Origin: Oscillospiraceae bacterium
GTDB taxonomy: Bacteria > Bacillota > Clostridia > Oscillospirales > Oscillospiraceae
Direction: 5' to 3'
NCBI GenBank assembly: GCA_012513005.1
Contig: JAAZCZ010000141.1
Coordinates: 1 to 18,942 of the forward strand
DNA: 18,942 bases
The first letter of the stretch is position 1; every line of letters begins with the position of its first letter. Below the pieces are notes generated by a model that saw only the letters and a program-made list of their open reading frames with translations, was not told the DNA's origin and ran no database searches. Shown piece after piece: positions 1 to 6,982 of the stretch. The position numbers were made by a program, and so were the translations under genes.

Positions 1-85
1 TGGTGGGGGCGGGTGGATTCGAACCATCGAAGGCATCGCCAGCAGATTTACAGTCTGTCCCCTTTGGCCACTTGGGTACGCCCCC
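1..85 (-). tRNA. tRNA-Tyr (anticodon GTA)
   Basis: Read on the minus strand, the 5' acceptor GGGGGCG (79-85) pairs with CGCCCCC (5-11), followed by discriminator A and an encoded CCA at 1-3. The anticodon GTA lies at 49-51. The 85-nt length fits a class II tRNA with a long variable arm, as bacterial tRNA-Tyr has. It lies 20 nt downstream of tRNA-Thr and is probably processed from the same transcript. Confidence 0.96.
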
Positions 86-105
86 ATATTTAGCTGATAT
101 TGATT

Positions 106-181
106 TGGAGCTGGTGAAGGGACTCGAACCCCCGACCTGCTGATTACAAATCAGCTGCTCTACCAACTGAGCTACACCAGC
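106..181 (-). tRNA. tRNA-Thr (anticodon TGT)
   Basis: On the minus strand the acceptor GCTGGTG (175-181) pairs with CACCAGC (110-116), with discriminator T and an encoded CCA at 106-108. The anticodon loop holds TGT at 146-148. D-arm (AGCTCAGTTGGTAGAGC) and T-loop (GGTTCGAGTCC) sequences are standard, and the length of 76 nt is typical. It is the first gene of a two-tRNA unit. Confidence 0.97.
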
Positions 182-199
182 ACAACATCAGTGCTCCTA

Positions 200-228
200 A
201 TAGTATCAAAACTGATATGATTTGTCAA
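200..228 (-). promoter_or_regulatory. Promoter of the tRNA-Thr/tRNA-Tyr unit
   Basis: On the minus strand a perfect -35 TTGACA (223-228) is followed by a 17-nt spacer and -10 TACTAT (200-205). The -10 is preceded by TGA, which makes an extended TGn -10. The start point would be roughly 10-15 nt before the tRNA-Thr 5' end. Predicted from consensus only. Confidence 0.75.
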
Positions 229-359
229 CAAGAATTTTGACTTCAGATTAAGTTTTGTTACATTATTTTTTAGAAACTATTAATGGTAAACACGTAGTAT
301 GTTCAGCTGCATCTCCCGCTCTATATTTTTATTAATTCTAAGATAATATCTGCGAAATA

Positions 360-1352
360 TCAGGTCTTATCAGAGTCATCATTGCTGCTAATATCCCATT
401 CCTGCCAGGTGTCACCGTCTTCATCGGTAATAGTCTCAGGGCTTACTGAAACCTCAATAACATCTGCAATTTCATCCTCATCTGCCTCAATTGGAGCCGG
501 CTGAGCAGGTAGAGGTTCTTCCTCCTCTTCCTCTTCGGTGTCGATTATAAGCTCAGGCTCGCTTTGTATTGAAGAGATGGGGCAGAGATTTGATGTGACA
601 GACCAAACAAAGTAGAGCAGCACAAGGGCATTACCAAAGAAAATTACAAGCAGTGCCTTGGGCAGGTCATCCGCCAGATTAATAATGCTGAAATATGCTC
701 CCGCAGCAGAAAAGAAGATAATTCCGCGGGGTGCTCTTTTCCCGAAGGCAAGCCCGGAAATGAAATAATACCCAAGCAGTGAGAACGAAAGAGTGAGTAT
801 TTCAACGGCGTATCTCCAAACAATAGAGGTAGCAGTGTCCTCCCTGTAGCTGAGCAGCAGCCAGAACGCCGCAAATAGAATAGGCAGTATAGAGAAGACG
901 CAAAGTGTTTTTGGACCGACGGGATGGTCGGCAGCTGCGGTCATCATCCAAAAGCCGATAACTGCCAAAAATGTCAGCAGAGCGTGTATGCGAGACATAG
1001 AAGGAAATGGCAGTTCATCTGATTTGGCAAAAAGCAGGGCAGCACCCAGCATCATAATTACGCCTATTGCAATGATAATCGGCTTTTCGGCAACAAATCT
1101 CTTTTTGAGAGCCTCTTTATATGAGCTTGGGGATGTGAGCCCCTTAATTTGGCCTAGAAAGTATGTAATACCCCAAAGCCCTGCAACAGTCAGCACGCAC
1201 ATGACAAACAGAGACCGACCCCAAAAGTTTCCGCTTATATATAGACCGCTTGCTTTTTCGTAGGCAGTCATGTTCTGAATCCAGCGCACAAAAATGCCGA
1301 ATGCACCCATAGAACCGGATATGCCGCAAATTGTAAGTGCGTATTTTTTCAT
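360..1352 (-). CDS. Hypothetical polytopic membrane protein with acidic C-terminal tail
   Basis: I do not recognise the family. From the ATG at 1352 it is 330 residues, with about eight hydrophobic segments (near residues 4-25, 48-67, 91-108, 123-141, 150-168, 179-203, 209-227 and 233-252). A soluble tail of about 65 residues follows, very rich in Glu and Asp, with a run of seven Glu and a short Pro/Ala stretch. An in-frame TTG at 1367 would add five residues, but the ATG has an SD-like GGACGG seven nt upstream, so I prefer it. It lies about 50 nt downstream of asnS with no terminator visible between them and may be co-transcribed. The tail is probably cytoplasmic and disordered; its role is unknown. 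Coding status is well supported by length and composition. Confidence 0.85.
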   Translation of the reverse strand: MKKYALTICGISGSMGAFGIFVRWIQNMTAYEKASGLYISGNFWGRSLFVMCVLTVAGLWGITYFLGQIKGLTSPSSYKEALKKRFVAEKPIIIAIGVIMMLGAALLFAKSDELPFPSMSRIHALLTFLAVIGFWMMTAAADHPVGPKTLCVFSILPILFAAFWLLLSYREDTATSIVWRYAVEILTLSFSLLGYYFISGLAFGKRAPRGIIFFSAAGAYFSIINLADDLPKALLVIFFGNALVLLYFVWSVTSNLCPISSIQSEPELIIDTEEEEEEEPLPAQPAPIEADEDEIADVIEVSVSPETITDEDGDTWQEWDISSNDDSDKT

Positions 1353-1404
1353 ATTAATACCGTCCAAAAGTCATAATGCTCAAAAAATATATAAGAAATA
1401 TTAT

Positions 1405-2793
1405 CTAAAAATCAGCGTTACCAAATGTTCTTGGATGCGGGAGCACGTCTCTTATGTTTGAAACTCCCGTGAGATACATAATAAGCCTCTCAAAGCCCAT
1501 TCCGTAGCCTGCATGCCTGCACGAGCCGTAGCGACGCAGATCGACATACCACCAATAATCCTCGGGATTAAGACCCATCTCCTCCATCCTCATTACAAGG
1601 TGCTCAAGCCTCTCCTCACGCTGGCTGCCGCCAATCAGCTCCCCGATTGCAGGAACAAGGCAGTCTGCTGCAGCAACTGTCTTTCCGTCGTCGTTTAGTC
1701 GCATGTAAAACGCCTTAATATCCTTGGGGTAATCGGTTACAAAAATAGGCTTTTTAAAAACCTTCTCGGTTAAAAACCGCTCGTGCTCAGTCTGCAAGTC
1801 TATGCCCCAGCTCACCTTATAGGCAAATTCATCATTATGTTCTTCTAATATTTTAACAGCTTCTGTGTAGGAGATTCTCCCGAAATCAGAGCCGGAAACA
1901 AGCATAAGCCTCTCTTTTAAGCCCTTATCTACAAACGAATTAAAAAACTCAATCTCATCGGCACATTTTTCTAAAACAGTGTTGATGATATATTTTATTA
2001 GTGCCTCAGCGTTATCCATATAATCAGCGAGATCCGAAAAAGCCATCTCAGGCTCAATCATCCAAAACTCTGCCGCATGGCGGGTGGTGCTGGATTTTTC
2101 TGCTCTGAATGTCGGACCAAAGGTGTAAACATCACCAAAGGCAAGGGCAAAGTTTTCGGCATTAAGCTGCCCCGAAACGGTTAGCCCGGTTCTGCAACCA
2201 AAGAAGTCTCCGCTGTGATCGCAGGGTCTTTCTTCAGCAGTGCTGCATGGGTCTAAGGTAGTTACACGGAACATCTCTCCCGCGCCCTCACAGTCTGCCG
2301 CCGTAATAATAGGTGTGTGTATATATACGAAGCCCTCGTTTTGGAAAAACTCATGCACAGCCTGCGCAGCTACACTTCTGACACGAAAAACAGCCGAAAA
2401 TAAGTTTGTGCGCGGTCTTAAATGCTGAATTGTGCGAAGGAAATCCAAGCTGTGGCGCTTTTTTTGCAGGGGATACTCAGGGGCGGATTTTCCCTCAACC
2501 TCAATACTTGTAGCTTTTAGTTCAAACGGCTGCTTTGCCTCGGGAGTGAGAACAAGCATGCCGCGGCAAATCAAAGCAGCACCGACATTAAGCCCTGCGA
2601 TTTCGTCATAATTAGGCAGATTTTCACGGTCAAAAACGACCTGCATGCTCTTATGGCAGGATCCGTCATTAAGCTCGATAAACCCGAAATTCTTCATATC
2701 ACGGACAGTTCTTGCCCATCCGCAAACGCAGACTTCTTCGCTTAAAAACTGCTCCGGTGAAGCATAAAGCCGGGATATTTTCTGTCTTTTCAT
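1405..2793 (-). CDS. asnS: Asparaginyl-tRNA synthetase
   Basis: A class IIb aminoacyl-tRNA synthetase that charges tRNA-Asn with asparagine using ATP in the cytoplasm. From the chosen ATG it has 462 residues, the usual length for bacterial AsnRS. An N-terminal OB-fold anticodon-binding domain covers about residues 18-110 (VCGWARTVRDMKNFGFIEL). Class II motif 2 is visible near residues 226-251 (FRAE, then RHAAEFWMIEPE), and motif 3 lies at the C-terminus (GYGMGFERLIMYLTG, then RDVLPHPRTFG). The frame is open 34 codons further upstream, but the ATG at 2793 has an AAGGAG site about 8 nt ahead and begins with the family-typical N-terminus. I see no T-box in the short leader. It has a near-consensus promoter overlapping the cysK promoter. 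Confidence 0.97.
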   Translation of the reverse strand: MKRQKISRLYASPEQFLSEEVCVCGWARTVRDMKNFGFIELNDGSCHKSMQVVFDRENLPNYDEIAGLNVGAALICRGMLVLTPEAKQPFELKATSIEVEGKSAPEYPLQKKRHSLDFLRTIQHLRPRTNLFSAVFRVRSVAAQAVHEFFQNEGFVYIHTPIITAADCEGAGEMFRVTTLDPCSTAEERPCDHSGDFFGCRTGLTVSGQLNAENFALAFGDVYTFGPTFRAEKSSTTRHAAEFWMIEPEMAFSDLADYMDNAEALIKYIINTVLEKCADEIEFFNSFVDKGLKERLMLVSGSDFGRISYTEAVKILEEHNDEFAYKVSWGIDLQTEHERFLTEKVFKKPIFVTDYPKDIKAFYMRLNDDGKTVAAADCLVPAIGELIGGSQREERLEHLVMRMEEMGLNPEDYWWYVDLRRYGSCRHAGYGMGFERLIMYLTGVSNIRDVLPHPRTFGNADF

Positions 2794-2818
2794 TGGAAAT
2801 CGCTCCTTAATAATACCC

Positions 2819-2838
2819 TTTGCATCTGATAATGCAAA
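2819..2838 (-). repeat. Inverted repeat in the asnS leader
   Basis: TTTGCAT (2819-2825) and ATGCAAA (2832-2838) form a perfect 7-bp inverted repeat around a 6-nt loop. It lies between the predicted asnS start point (near 2860) and the asnS ribosome binding site. It could be a small leader hairpin or a protein-binding site. It has no U-tract, so it is not a terminator. Confidence 0.5.
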
Positions 2839-2845
2839 ATTACTG

Positions 2846-2874
2846 TTGAATATGTTTAACTTAAACATTATACT
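2846..2874 (+). promoter_or_regulatory. Predicted cysK promoter
   Basis: The -35 TTGAAT (2846-2851), a 17-nt spacer and -10 TATACT (2869-2874) make a good sigma-A promoter reading right, with a start near 2881 and a leader of about 40 nt. The ribosome binding site AGGGG (2912-2916) lies 7 nt before the cysK GTG start. The -10 overlaps the -10 of the opposing asnS promoter. Confidence 0.65.
2852..2868. promoter_or_regulatory. 17-bp perfect palindrome, candidate operator
   Basis: ATGTTTAA-C-TTAAACAT is a perfect 8-1-8 inverted repeat. It exactly fills the spacer between the -35 and -10 of the predicted cysK promoter and covers the predicted asnS start region. Size and position suit a dimeric repressor, but no regulator gene lies nearby and I cannot name the protein. 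Confidence 0.5.
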
Positions 2875-2895
2875 TAAAATATCATAGCTTTTCAA
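2867..2895 (-). promoter_or_regulatory. Predicted asnS promoter
   Basis: On the minus strand, -35 TTGAAA (2890-2895), a 17-nt spacer and a perfect -10 TATAAT (2867-2872) point at asnS. The start would be near 2860, giving a leader of about 67 nt. Its -10 shares 2869-2872 with the cysK -10. Confidence 0.75.
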
Positions 2896-2923
2896 TAAGT
2901 ATCTTAAGTTTAGGGGTTTTACT

Positions 2924-3841
2924 GTGATTTATAACGACATGACGGAGCTTATCGGAAAAACACCGATAATAAAACTCTCACGCTTTGCAGGCTATTACGG
3001 GGCAGACACAGCTACTCTCTGCGGCAAGTTAGAAAGGCAAAACCCGGCAGGCAGCTGCAAAGACAGGATAGCCTTAGGAATGCTGAGAACCGCAATAAAT
3101 GAGGGCAGAATAAAGCCCGGCGGCACCGTGATAGAGCCCACAAGCGGCAACACGGGCATCGGTCTTGCCGCCTGCGCTGCGGTGCTCGGGCTCAAAGCTG
3201 TGCTCACAATGCCGGACAGCATGAGTAAAGAGCGCATAAAGCTCATAGCTGCATACGGGGCAGAAATAGTGCTCACACCGGGCTGTGACGGGATGGCAGG
3301 GGCTGTAAAAAAAGCAGAGGAATTAAGAAATGAAACGGAAAACAGCATAATAGCAGGGCAGTTTACAAATCCTGATAACCCCCAAACACACTATGAAACA
3401 ACAGGACCCGAAATCTGGGAAGAAACGAATGGCAAGATAGATATATTTATTGCAGGAATAGGCTCCGGCGGCACAATCACCGGAGTATCCCGCTACTTAA
3501 AAGAAAAAAATCCTAATATAAAAATAATAGCCGTTGAGCCCTTCTCATCGCCGCTTTTATCAGAGGGCAGAGCAGGGCAGCACGGGCTGCAGGGGCTAGG
3601 TGCAAACTTTGTGCCCGATGTGCTTAACACCGCGGCATATGACGAAATTATCACAATAACAGACGAGCAGGGGCTAGATGCAATGAAAATCCTTGCCAAA
3701 ACAGAGGGTATTTTCTGCGGAATATCAAGCGGAGCTGCTGCCTTCGCTGCGGTAAGCGAAGCTAAAAAGAGCGAGAATGAGGGAAAACTCATTCTGTGCA
3801 TGCTACCCGATACGGGCGAGCGCTACCTAAGCTCAATGTGA
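2924..3841 (+). CDS. cysK: Cysteine synthase (O-acetylserine sulfhydrylase)
   Basis: A PLP enzyme that makes L-cysteine from O-acetyl-L-serine and sulfide. It has 305 residues, normal for CysK. The PLP lysine is K47 in NPAGSCKDR, where most family members have NPGGSVKDR. The substrate loop TSGNTG is at 73-78, the phosphate-binding GSGGT at 180-184, and GISSGA at 266-271 binds the pyridine side. The GTG start at 2924 is preferred over the ATG at 2939 because AGGGG lies 7 nt upstream and MIYNDMTELIGKTP matches the usual family N-terminus. It is divergent from asnS and first in a plus-strand run that continues 10 nt later with a lipid kinase. Cystathionine beta-synthase-type activity is a less likely alternative. 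Confidence 0.95.
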   Translation: MIYNDMTELIGKTPIIKLSRFAGYYGADTATLCGKLERQNPAGSCKDRIALGMLRTAINEGRIKPGGTVIEPTSGNTGIGLAACAAVLGLKAVLTMPDSMSKERIKLIAAYGAEIVLTPGCDGMAGAVKKAEELRNETENSIIAGQFTNPDNPQTHYETTGPEIWEETNGKIDIFIAGIGSGGTITGVSRYLKEKNPNIKIIAVEPFSSPLLSEGRAGQHGLQGLGANFVPDVLNTAAYDEIITITDEQGLDAMKILAKTEGIFCGISSGAAAFAAVSEAKKSENEGKLILCMLPDTGERYLSSM

Positions 3842-3851
3842 GAGGGAAATA

Positions 3852-4742
3852 ATGAAAAAACTAATGTTCATAGTAAACCCGGTGGCGGGCAGAATGATGT
3901 ACAAAGGCGGTCTGGGAGAGGCTCTGCGCATACTGAGCGATGGAGGCTATCTGCCGACGGTTTATTTCACAAACGGAGCAGGAGACGCAGCTACATTGGT
4001 GCGCGATAATTCCTCTGACTACGATCTAATCTGTTGCATGGGCGGTGACGGCACCCTTTCCGAGGTCGTCTCCGGCTTACTCAATATAGAAAATGCTCCC
4101 CCAATCGGCTACTTCCCGCTTGGAACTGCAAACGATGTAGCCACAACACTGGGCATCCCAAAGAATAACCCTGCCGAGGTGGCAAAAAGAGTACTGGAAG
4201 GCAAGCCGATGCCGTGGGATGTGGGGGTCTCATGCAGCAGCCGGAGCTTTACCTATGTGGCAGCCTTCGGAGCATTCACCGATGTGAGCTATGAAACACC
4301 TCAGGAGTCAAAGCAGGCTTTAGGGCACCTTGCCTACATGCTCGAAGGGCTAAACAGAATACCAAGGTTGCCTAAATATAAGACAAGGGTTATTTTCGAT
4401 GATAAAGAAGAACTCGAAGATGATTTCATATTCGGCGGTGTCACAAATTCAACCTCAGTTGCAGGCTTTATCAAGCTAAATCGTGACCTTGTAAAGCTAG
4501 ATGACGGCAAATTCGAAGTTGCCTTAGTAAAATACCCAATGTCGCTCACAGATGTAAACCTCCTCGTCAGCGAAGTTCTCTCTCAAAACTACTCGGGAGA
4601 CTATTTCAAGATTATCCAAGCCTCAAAGGTGAGATTTATTTTTGAAGAGGATGTGCCATGGACTCACGATGGCGAAGACGGCGGCACATATAAAGATGTC
4701 ACGTTCAGCAATATCCCCGGCGCAGTAAAAATTATTGCATAG
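3852..4742 (+). CDS. YegS/DgkB-family lipid kinase (diacylglycerol kinase catalytic domain)
   Basis: A soluble or peripheral lipid kinase of 296 residues. The diacylglycerol kinase catalytic domain fills the N-terminal half: an N-terminal NPVAG, the nucleotide-binding GGDGT at 64-68 and PLGTANDVA at 89-97. The C-terminal half has the family's beta-sandwich ending in DDGKFEVALVKYP. DgkB in Bacillus returns diacylglycerol from lipoteichoic acid synthesis to phosphatidic acid; other family members phosphorylate other lipids, so the substrate is not fixed by sequence. It starts 10 nt after the cysK stop with a GAGGG site, so co-transcription is likely. It precedes the VanW protein by 78 nt, in which I see no terminator. 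The annotation is secure at family level only. Confidence 0.9.
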   Translation: MKKLMFIVNPVAGRMMYKGGLGEALRILSDGGYLPTVYFTNGAGDAATLVRDNSSDYDLICCMGGDGTLSEVVSGLLNIENAPPIGYFPLGTANDVATTLGIPKNNPAEVAKRVLEGKPMPWDVGVSCSSRSFTYVAAFGAFTDVSYETPQESKQALGHLAYMLEGLNRIPRLPKYKTRVIFDDKEELEDDFIFGGVTNSTSVAGFIKLNRDLVKLDDGKFEVALVKYPMSLTDVNLLVSEVLSQNYSGDYFKIIQASKVRFIFEEDVPWTHDGEDGGTYKDVTFSNIPGAVKIIA

Positions 4743-4820
4743 CATGGTAGCAAGGGATAAAGAGGCTTTTGAAAAAAAGAAGTAAAGAAAAAAAGCAATT
4801 TACGAAACGAGATATTAGAA

Positions 4821-6959
4821 ATGGGAAATGACAAGTCAAGCGAGCAAAAATCGAGCAGGGATGAAAACCAAGTGATATCTGGTGGCGCTGAGAGCGAAAG
4901 CTCTGAGGCGTTCGAAAACAGTATCGCTGCTGAAGAGAGTAAGCCTGAAATAACGAAAGACGAGGCAGATAATTCGGATTCCGAAACAGAGGAAGAAAAC
5001 AAGAAAGAAGATAAAAGCTCAGAGGAAAACGAAAGTACCCAAGAAAATAACAGCACCGAAGAAGTTGAGAGTACGGAGGCAGCCGAAAGCAACGAAGAAG
5101 CCGAAAGCACCGAAGAATCCGAAAACATCGAGGAAACTAATGGCGCTGAGCAATCCGAAAATATAGAGAAGGCAGAAGGCAAAGCACGAAATGCCTTAAA
5201 TATTATTAAACTTTCAGCAAAAGAATGGGCGATTGCGGCAACTGTTTTTATCGTTTTGCTTGCATCGGCATTTCTGGGCACGGGTGTTCATGCCGCAAAG
5301 CATGAAGCCATATTCCCCAATGTTTTTGTAGAAGGCGAGTCATTAGGTGGGCTTAATAAGGAAGAGGCTCGTGAAAAGCTGATTTTAGCGGGATGGGATA
5401 AGCCGGATCTAAATCAAAAGCTCACATTAATTTTGCCCTTAGCAAGAAAAGTCGATATTCCTGCATATCGGGTTAAGGCAAGCATTAGCGTTGATGACAT
5501 AATTGAAACAGCATTTTCATACGGCTATTTTGAAAGATTTTTCCCAAATACTATTTCATACATAAAAAGCTTGTTTTATGTGTCAGAGCTGTCGGTTAGC
5601 ATTAATCCTGACACTGCCAAGATAGAAAAAATCATAGCTCCAAAACTTGAAGAGCTAAAAATGGTTTTTTCAGAAACAGGCTATAAGATAGAAAAATATA
5701 GAATTCTATTGGTCAAAGGCGCAAATACAATAAATTTAGACAATAAAGAAATAGCAGAAGAAATAGCAGAGAAGTTTAAAAGGCGAGAATACGGCGAAAT
5801 CATTTTTGAACCTAAACCTGCCGGAATTGCAGAGAAAAATCTGCATGAACTGCGTGATTTTCTATATACTAAAGCAACAGATGCATATTATGACGGCTGG
5901 AGAAACAAGGTTATGGAGTCATTTTCGGAGTTAGATTTTGATGCTGATGCTGCAACAAAGCTCTGGGAGACTGCATCTTTCGGTGAGACTATTATAATAC
6001 CTTTAATAATAACTAAACCTGAGCTAACAACAGAGCAAATTGAAAGCAAAACATCAGGCAGAAATCAGGATGCAAACCGCAGCTCTTTTGAAGCAGACGA
6101 CTTTAACAGTGCGCAAGATGCTAAAAAGAATCAGACTGAGAGCGCGTTTAGCGATTTATTGGGGACATACACAACATCATTTGCAGATAGCGCAGGCGGC
6201 AGAATAACAAATATGCGGCTTGCCGCTTTGGAAGTTAACGGTACGATTATTCGTCCCGGAGAAAGGTTTTCGTTTAACGGGGTAGTTGGTAGGCGCACAG
6301 CGGAAAGAGGCTTTCAATATGGCGATGCCTATATAGGAGGCAGGGTAGTCCAGCAAATCGGCGGCGGTATTTGCCAGCTATCAACAACCATCTACAACAG
6401 CGCACTTTTGTCAAATCTAAGGATAAACAACCGTTCATGCCACATGTTTGAGGTTGACTATGTGCCACCCGGATTTGATGCAACTGTAAGCTGGGGCGCA
6501 CCTGATTTGGTGTTTACAAACAACAGAAATTACCCGATAAAAATAAACACCTCAGTAAATGAAGAGGCAAGCACGCTTACGGTTAGGATAACGGGAACTA
6601 AAGAAGACGATGCTTTTGTCAAAATGGAGAGTGAAGTTTGGGGAGATATTGAAACAGGTCGCAGGGCTTATACTCGCCGATTGGTTTACGACGGTAAGAA
6701 CAATCTGATAAGTGATTTTCCGGAGGCGCATAGCAGCTATAGTCCACATCCTCATGAGTATGTGATGCCGGCTCAGGAGCCTGCAATAGAGCCTTCCCCC
6801 GAACCGACTCCGGAACCAACTCCTGAGTCAACGCAGGAACCGACACCCGAGCCGACTCCCAAACCGACTCCCGAGCCAACACCCGAACCGACTCCCGAAC
6901 CAACTCCGGAACCGACCCCCGAGCCAACCCCTGAGCCGACCCCCGAGCCGAGTGAGTAG
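4821..6959 (+). CDS. Membrane-anchored VanW-domain protein with acidic N-terminus and Pro-rich tail
   Basis: A 712-residue protein in four parts. Residues 1-125 are a low-complexity Glu/Ser/Asn region (repeats like ESTEE), predicted cytoplasmic. Residues 136-157 form one membrane segment. Residues 160-400 resemble the extracytoplasmic region that precedes VanW domains, often including peptidoglycan-binding-like domains (weaker call). Residues 448-590 are the VanW domain, with RPGERFSFNGVVG, then GGGICQLSTTIYN at 514-526 and the conserved aromatic/His segment. Residues 653-712 are about 14 EPTP repeats. VanW occurs in some vancomycin-resistance clusters and widely in Clostridia, where its biochemical role is unknown; no vanHAX genes are here, so resistance should not be inferred. 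The ribosome binding site before 4821 is weak, but no other in-frame start fits the acidic leader. Confidence 0.88.
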   Translation: MGNDKSSEQKSSRDENQVISGGAESESSEAFENSIAAEESKPEITKDEADNSDSETEEENKKEDKSSEENESTQENNSTEEVESTEAAESNEEAESTEESENIEETNGAEQSENIEKAEGKARNALNIIKLSAKEWAIAATVFIVLLASAFLGTGVHAAKHEAIFPNVFVEGESLGGLNKEEAREKLILAGWDKPDLNQKLTLILPLARKVDIPAYRVKASISVDDIIETAFSYGYFERFFPNTISYIKSLFYVSELSVSINPDTAKIEKIIAPKLEELKMVFSETGYKIEKYRILLVKGANTINLDNKEIAEEIAEKFKRREYGEIIFEPKPAGIAEKNLHELRDFLYTKATDAYYDGWRNKVMESFSELDFDADAATKLWETASFGETIIIPLIITKPELTTEQIESKTSGRNQDANRSSFEADDFNSAQDAKKNQTESAFSDLLGTYTTSFADSAGGRITNMRLAALEVNGTIIRPGERFSFNGVVGRRTAERGFQYGDAYIGGRVVQQIGGGICQLSTTIYNSALLSNLRINNRSCHMFEVDYVPPGFDATVSWGAPDLVFTNNRNYPIKINTSVNEEASTLTVRITGTKEDDAFVKMESEVWGDIETGRRAYTRRLVYDGKNNLISDFPEAHSSYSPHPHEYVMPAQEPAIEPSPEPTPEPTPESTQEPTPEPTPKPTPEPTPEPTPEPTPEPTPEPTPEPTPEPSE
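6789..6956 (+). repeat. 12-bp degenerate tandem repeat coding EPTP units
   Basis: The 3' end of the VanW gene is a direct repeat of a 12-nt unit, roughly CCNGARCCNACN, coding Glu-Pro-Thr-Pro. The units differ mainly at third positions, with occasional changes (EST, QEPT, KPTP). Such tails usually act as wall-spanning spacers. The tract is a plausible site of copy-number change. Confidence 0.85.
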
Positions 6960-6982
6960 CTTTAGATAGGGAAAGGTGCTTT

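Noticed and set aside
2794..2866. T-box riboswitch upstream of asnS
   Set aside because: The leader is only about 67 nt, and I find no T-box consensus, specifier loop or terminator hairpin.
4744..4785. 13-codon frame with AGG and many Lys codons between the lipid kinase and VanW genes
   Set aside because: Too short to support, no ribosome binding site, and no sign of an attenuator after it.
4664..5281. 205-codon Ser-rich open frame on the minus strand
   Set aside because: It is antisense to the acidic Glu/Ser head of the VanW gene; the Ser/Leu-rich composition comes from reading those codons backwards, and it has no ribosome binding site or family match.
4821..6959. Vancomycin resistance from the VanW domain
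   Set aside because: No vanH, vanA/B or vanX homologue is present; VanW domains are widespread in Clostridia without resistance.
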